Shown piece by piece: positions 5,947 through 6,629 of a stretch of 6,629 nucleotides of DNA. The stretch spans positions 1-6,629 of the forward strand of contig JAYGED010000263.1 of assembly GCA_046582565.1 (NCBI GenBank), given 5' to 3'. The notes under the pieces were generated by a model, which was not told the origin of the DNA, did no database searches, and saw only the letters and a program-made list of their open reading frames with translations. This stretch comes from JAYGED01 sp046582565. Its GTDB lineage: Bacteria > Pseudomonadota > Alphaproteobacteria > JAAXGF01. Both the position numbers and the translations under genes were made by a program. Every line of letters starts with the position of its first letter. Position 1 is the first letter of the stretch.

Positions 5947-6387
5947 ATGTCACATATCTCTGGAAAACAACTGCTCCTCGCCAGCGCCGCGGCTATCACG
6001 ACCCTCTCGCTGGCCGCGACCTGGTACCATGCGGGTCATATGACCGAAGGTGGTGCCTACACGTTTCTGGGGACGTTCATGGCATCGTTTGCTACTGTGA
6101 CACTGTTCGTATTGTTACTGATCTTTGGTTGCTATCTCGCATTCATCGCCCTGTTTGCCATTCTTCAGCAAATGAACGTCCCCACGATGGACGATTTCAT
6201 AGACTGGCTGGATAATCACATCAAGTACGAACGGATGGACGGGCACACGGTGGCCTCCACGGGCCATACCTGGAACGCTCTGTTTACCACGCCTGGATTA
6301 TCTCGAGTGGCACTTGCCTGCGTATTCGCCGTGCTGGCGAAAAAGCCCATTGCCGCAATACTGATTTACCTCTTCAAGTTTCTTTGA
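5947..6387 (+). CDS. Membrane protein of unknown function, 146 residues
   Basis: The product has a hydrophobic segment at about 7-27 (KQLLLASAAAITTLSLAATW), a short loop, a long hydrophobic stretch at about 38-74 that may hold one long or two short helices (MASFATVTLFVLLLIFGCYL, then AFIALFAI), a polar stretch of about 45 residues rich in D, H and M (MDDFIDWLDNHIKYERMDGH), and a hydrophobic C-terminus (SRVALACVFAVLAKKPIAAI, then LIYLFKFL). It is therefore an integral inner-membrane protein with three or four spans. The ATG at 5947 is preferred over GTG at 5938 because the SD (GGGGGA, 5931-5936) is 10 bases from the ATG but only 1 base from the GTG. The histidine- and aspartate-rich loop could bind a metal, but no motif is diagnostic. 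I do not recognise the family. It stands alone, with repeats of one family on both sides. Confidence 0.7.
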   Translation: MSHISGKQLLLASAAAITTLSLAATWYHAGHMTEGGAYTFLGTFMASFATVTLFVLLLIFGCYLAFIALFAILQQMNVPTMDDFIDWLDNHIKYERMDGHTVASTGHTWNALFTTPGLSRVALACVFAVLAKKPIAAILIYLFKFL

Positions 6388-6438
6388 CGAGCGAACTGCG
6401 TCGAGAATTTACGCGAGCGCGGACAGGTTGGAACGGCG

Positions 6439-6477
6439 GTGGACGTAAAAGCGCAGGTCGGCATCTGACACGTCCAC
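6439..6477. repeat. 8-bp inverted repeat downstream of the membrane gene
   Basis: GTGGACGT (6439-6446) and ACGTCCAC (6470-6477) are perfect inverted arms with a 23-base loop, 52 bases after the membrane gene stop. There is no T-tract, so a rho-independent terminator is unlikely. It could be an mRNA 3' hairpin or a protein-binding site. Confidence 0.35.
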
Positions 6478-6487
6478 ACATGGCTAT

Positions 6488-6540
6488 AAGCGGACTCTTT
6501 CCCATCCCGTGATATACGTCGGCTTCACCCCCGAAGATGC
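6488..6540. repeat. Diverged copies of the GTCTGCTT/AGCGGAC repeat
   Basis: AAGCGGAC (6488-6495) matches the right arm of the upstream repeat units, and ACGTCGGCTTCACCCCCGAA (6516-6535) matches 5761-5780 at 18 of 20 positions. The half-units are separated by 20 bases of unrelated sequence, so this looks like a decayed or rearranged copy of the cluster at 5731-5838. Confidence 0.5.
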
Positions 6541-6549
6541 TATGAGGCT

Positions 6550-6602
6550 GAAGGATGCGGCCTCAAGCTCCTTCTCTATTTTCAACATAGATCTGAAGGA
6601 GC
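6550..6602 (+). promoter_or_regulatory. Leader with mutually exclusive hairpins that can hide the Shine-Dalgarno sequence
   Basis: Three segments are visible: GAAGGATGC (6550-6558), GCTCCTTC (6567-6574) and GAAGGAGC (6595-6602). The middle one pairs perfectly with the third over 8 bp. That stem extends, after a 3-base bulge, by TCTAT (6575-6579) with ATAGA (6587-6591) around a 7-base loop, and it covers the SD AAGGAG (6596-6601). The middle segment can instead pair with the first (8 bp with one bulged T), which would free the SD; that hairpin is followed by TCTATTTT and may also act as a terminator for the upstream gene. This is the layout of a translational switch or RNA thermometer, inferred from pairing only. 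Confidence 0.4.
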
Positions 6603-6608
6603 GGCCCA

Positions 6609-6629
6609 ATGACAGAGTTTGCAGTATCG
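6609..6629 (+). CDS. Start of an unidentified gene (first seven codons)
   Basis: ATG at 6609 follows AAGGAG (6596-6601) with a 7-base spacer, the best Shine-Dalgarno sequence in the right half of the window. The frame reads MTEFAVS to the edge. Too little is present to name a product. The leader structure just upstream suggests controlled translation. Confidence 0.6.

Noticed and set aside
5922..6215. Alternative plus-strand frame from 5922
   Set aside because: It overlaps the membrane protein in another frame, its ATG lies upstream of the only SD, and its product shows no ordered hydrophobic segments.

Overview
The window looks like a chromosomal accessory segment of a GC-rich proteobacterium, most likely an alphaproteobacterium (Rhodospirillales-like). 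This rests on codon use and on the combination of a DUF1194 protein, a DadA-type oxidoreductase and PAS sensor proteins; it is an inference, since no marker gene is present. There are no rRNA or tRNA genes, no CRISPR array and no intact transposase.

Left part (1-1689, minus strand). A multi-PAS sensory protein runs off the left edge. In the same frame, directly upstream of its first PAS domain, lies a recognisable Phd/YefM antitoxin DNA-binding domain that has its own ATG, Shine-Dalgarno sequence and operator-like palindrome but is cut by one in-frame TAG. Upstream of this is a secreted DUF1194 (von Willebrand A-like) protein. Its reading frame continues about 65 residues past the usual family end, over the phd promoter, which suggests a lost stop or a frameshift.

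Middle part (1690-4284, plus strand). A divergent intergenic region with an 8-bp inverted repeat precedes a three-gene operon: an Asp/Glu/hydantoin-racemase-superfamily enzyme with both catalytic cysteines, a DadA-like FAD D-amino-acid dehydrogenase 6 bases later, and a small two-helix membrane protein starting at a TTG that overlaps the dadA stop. The likely logic is inversion or isomerisation of an amino-acid-like substrate followed by membrane-linked oxidative deamination of the D-form; the membrane protein's role is unknown.

Right part (4285-6629). A minus-strand medium-chain zinc alcohol dehydrogenase resembles the phosphonate-catabolism-associated family but lacks the four structural-zinc cysteines. 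It is followed by an intergenic region with a small family of hairpin-forming repeats (GTCTGCTT...AGCGGACATTTT), an unrecognised membrane protein of 146 residues with its own promoter, more diverged copies of the same repeats, and the first seven codons of another gene. That last gene's leader has three segments able to form two mutually exclusive hairpins, one of which sequesters its Shine-Dalgarno sequence.
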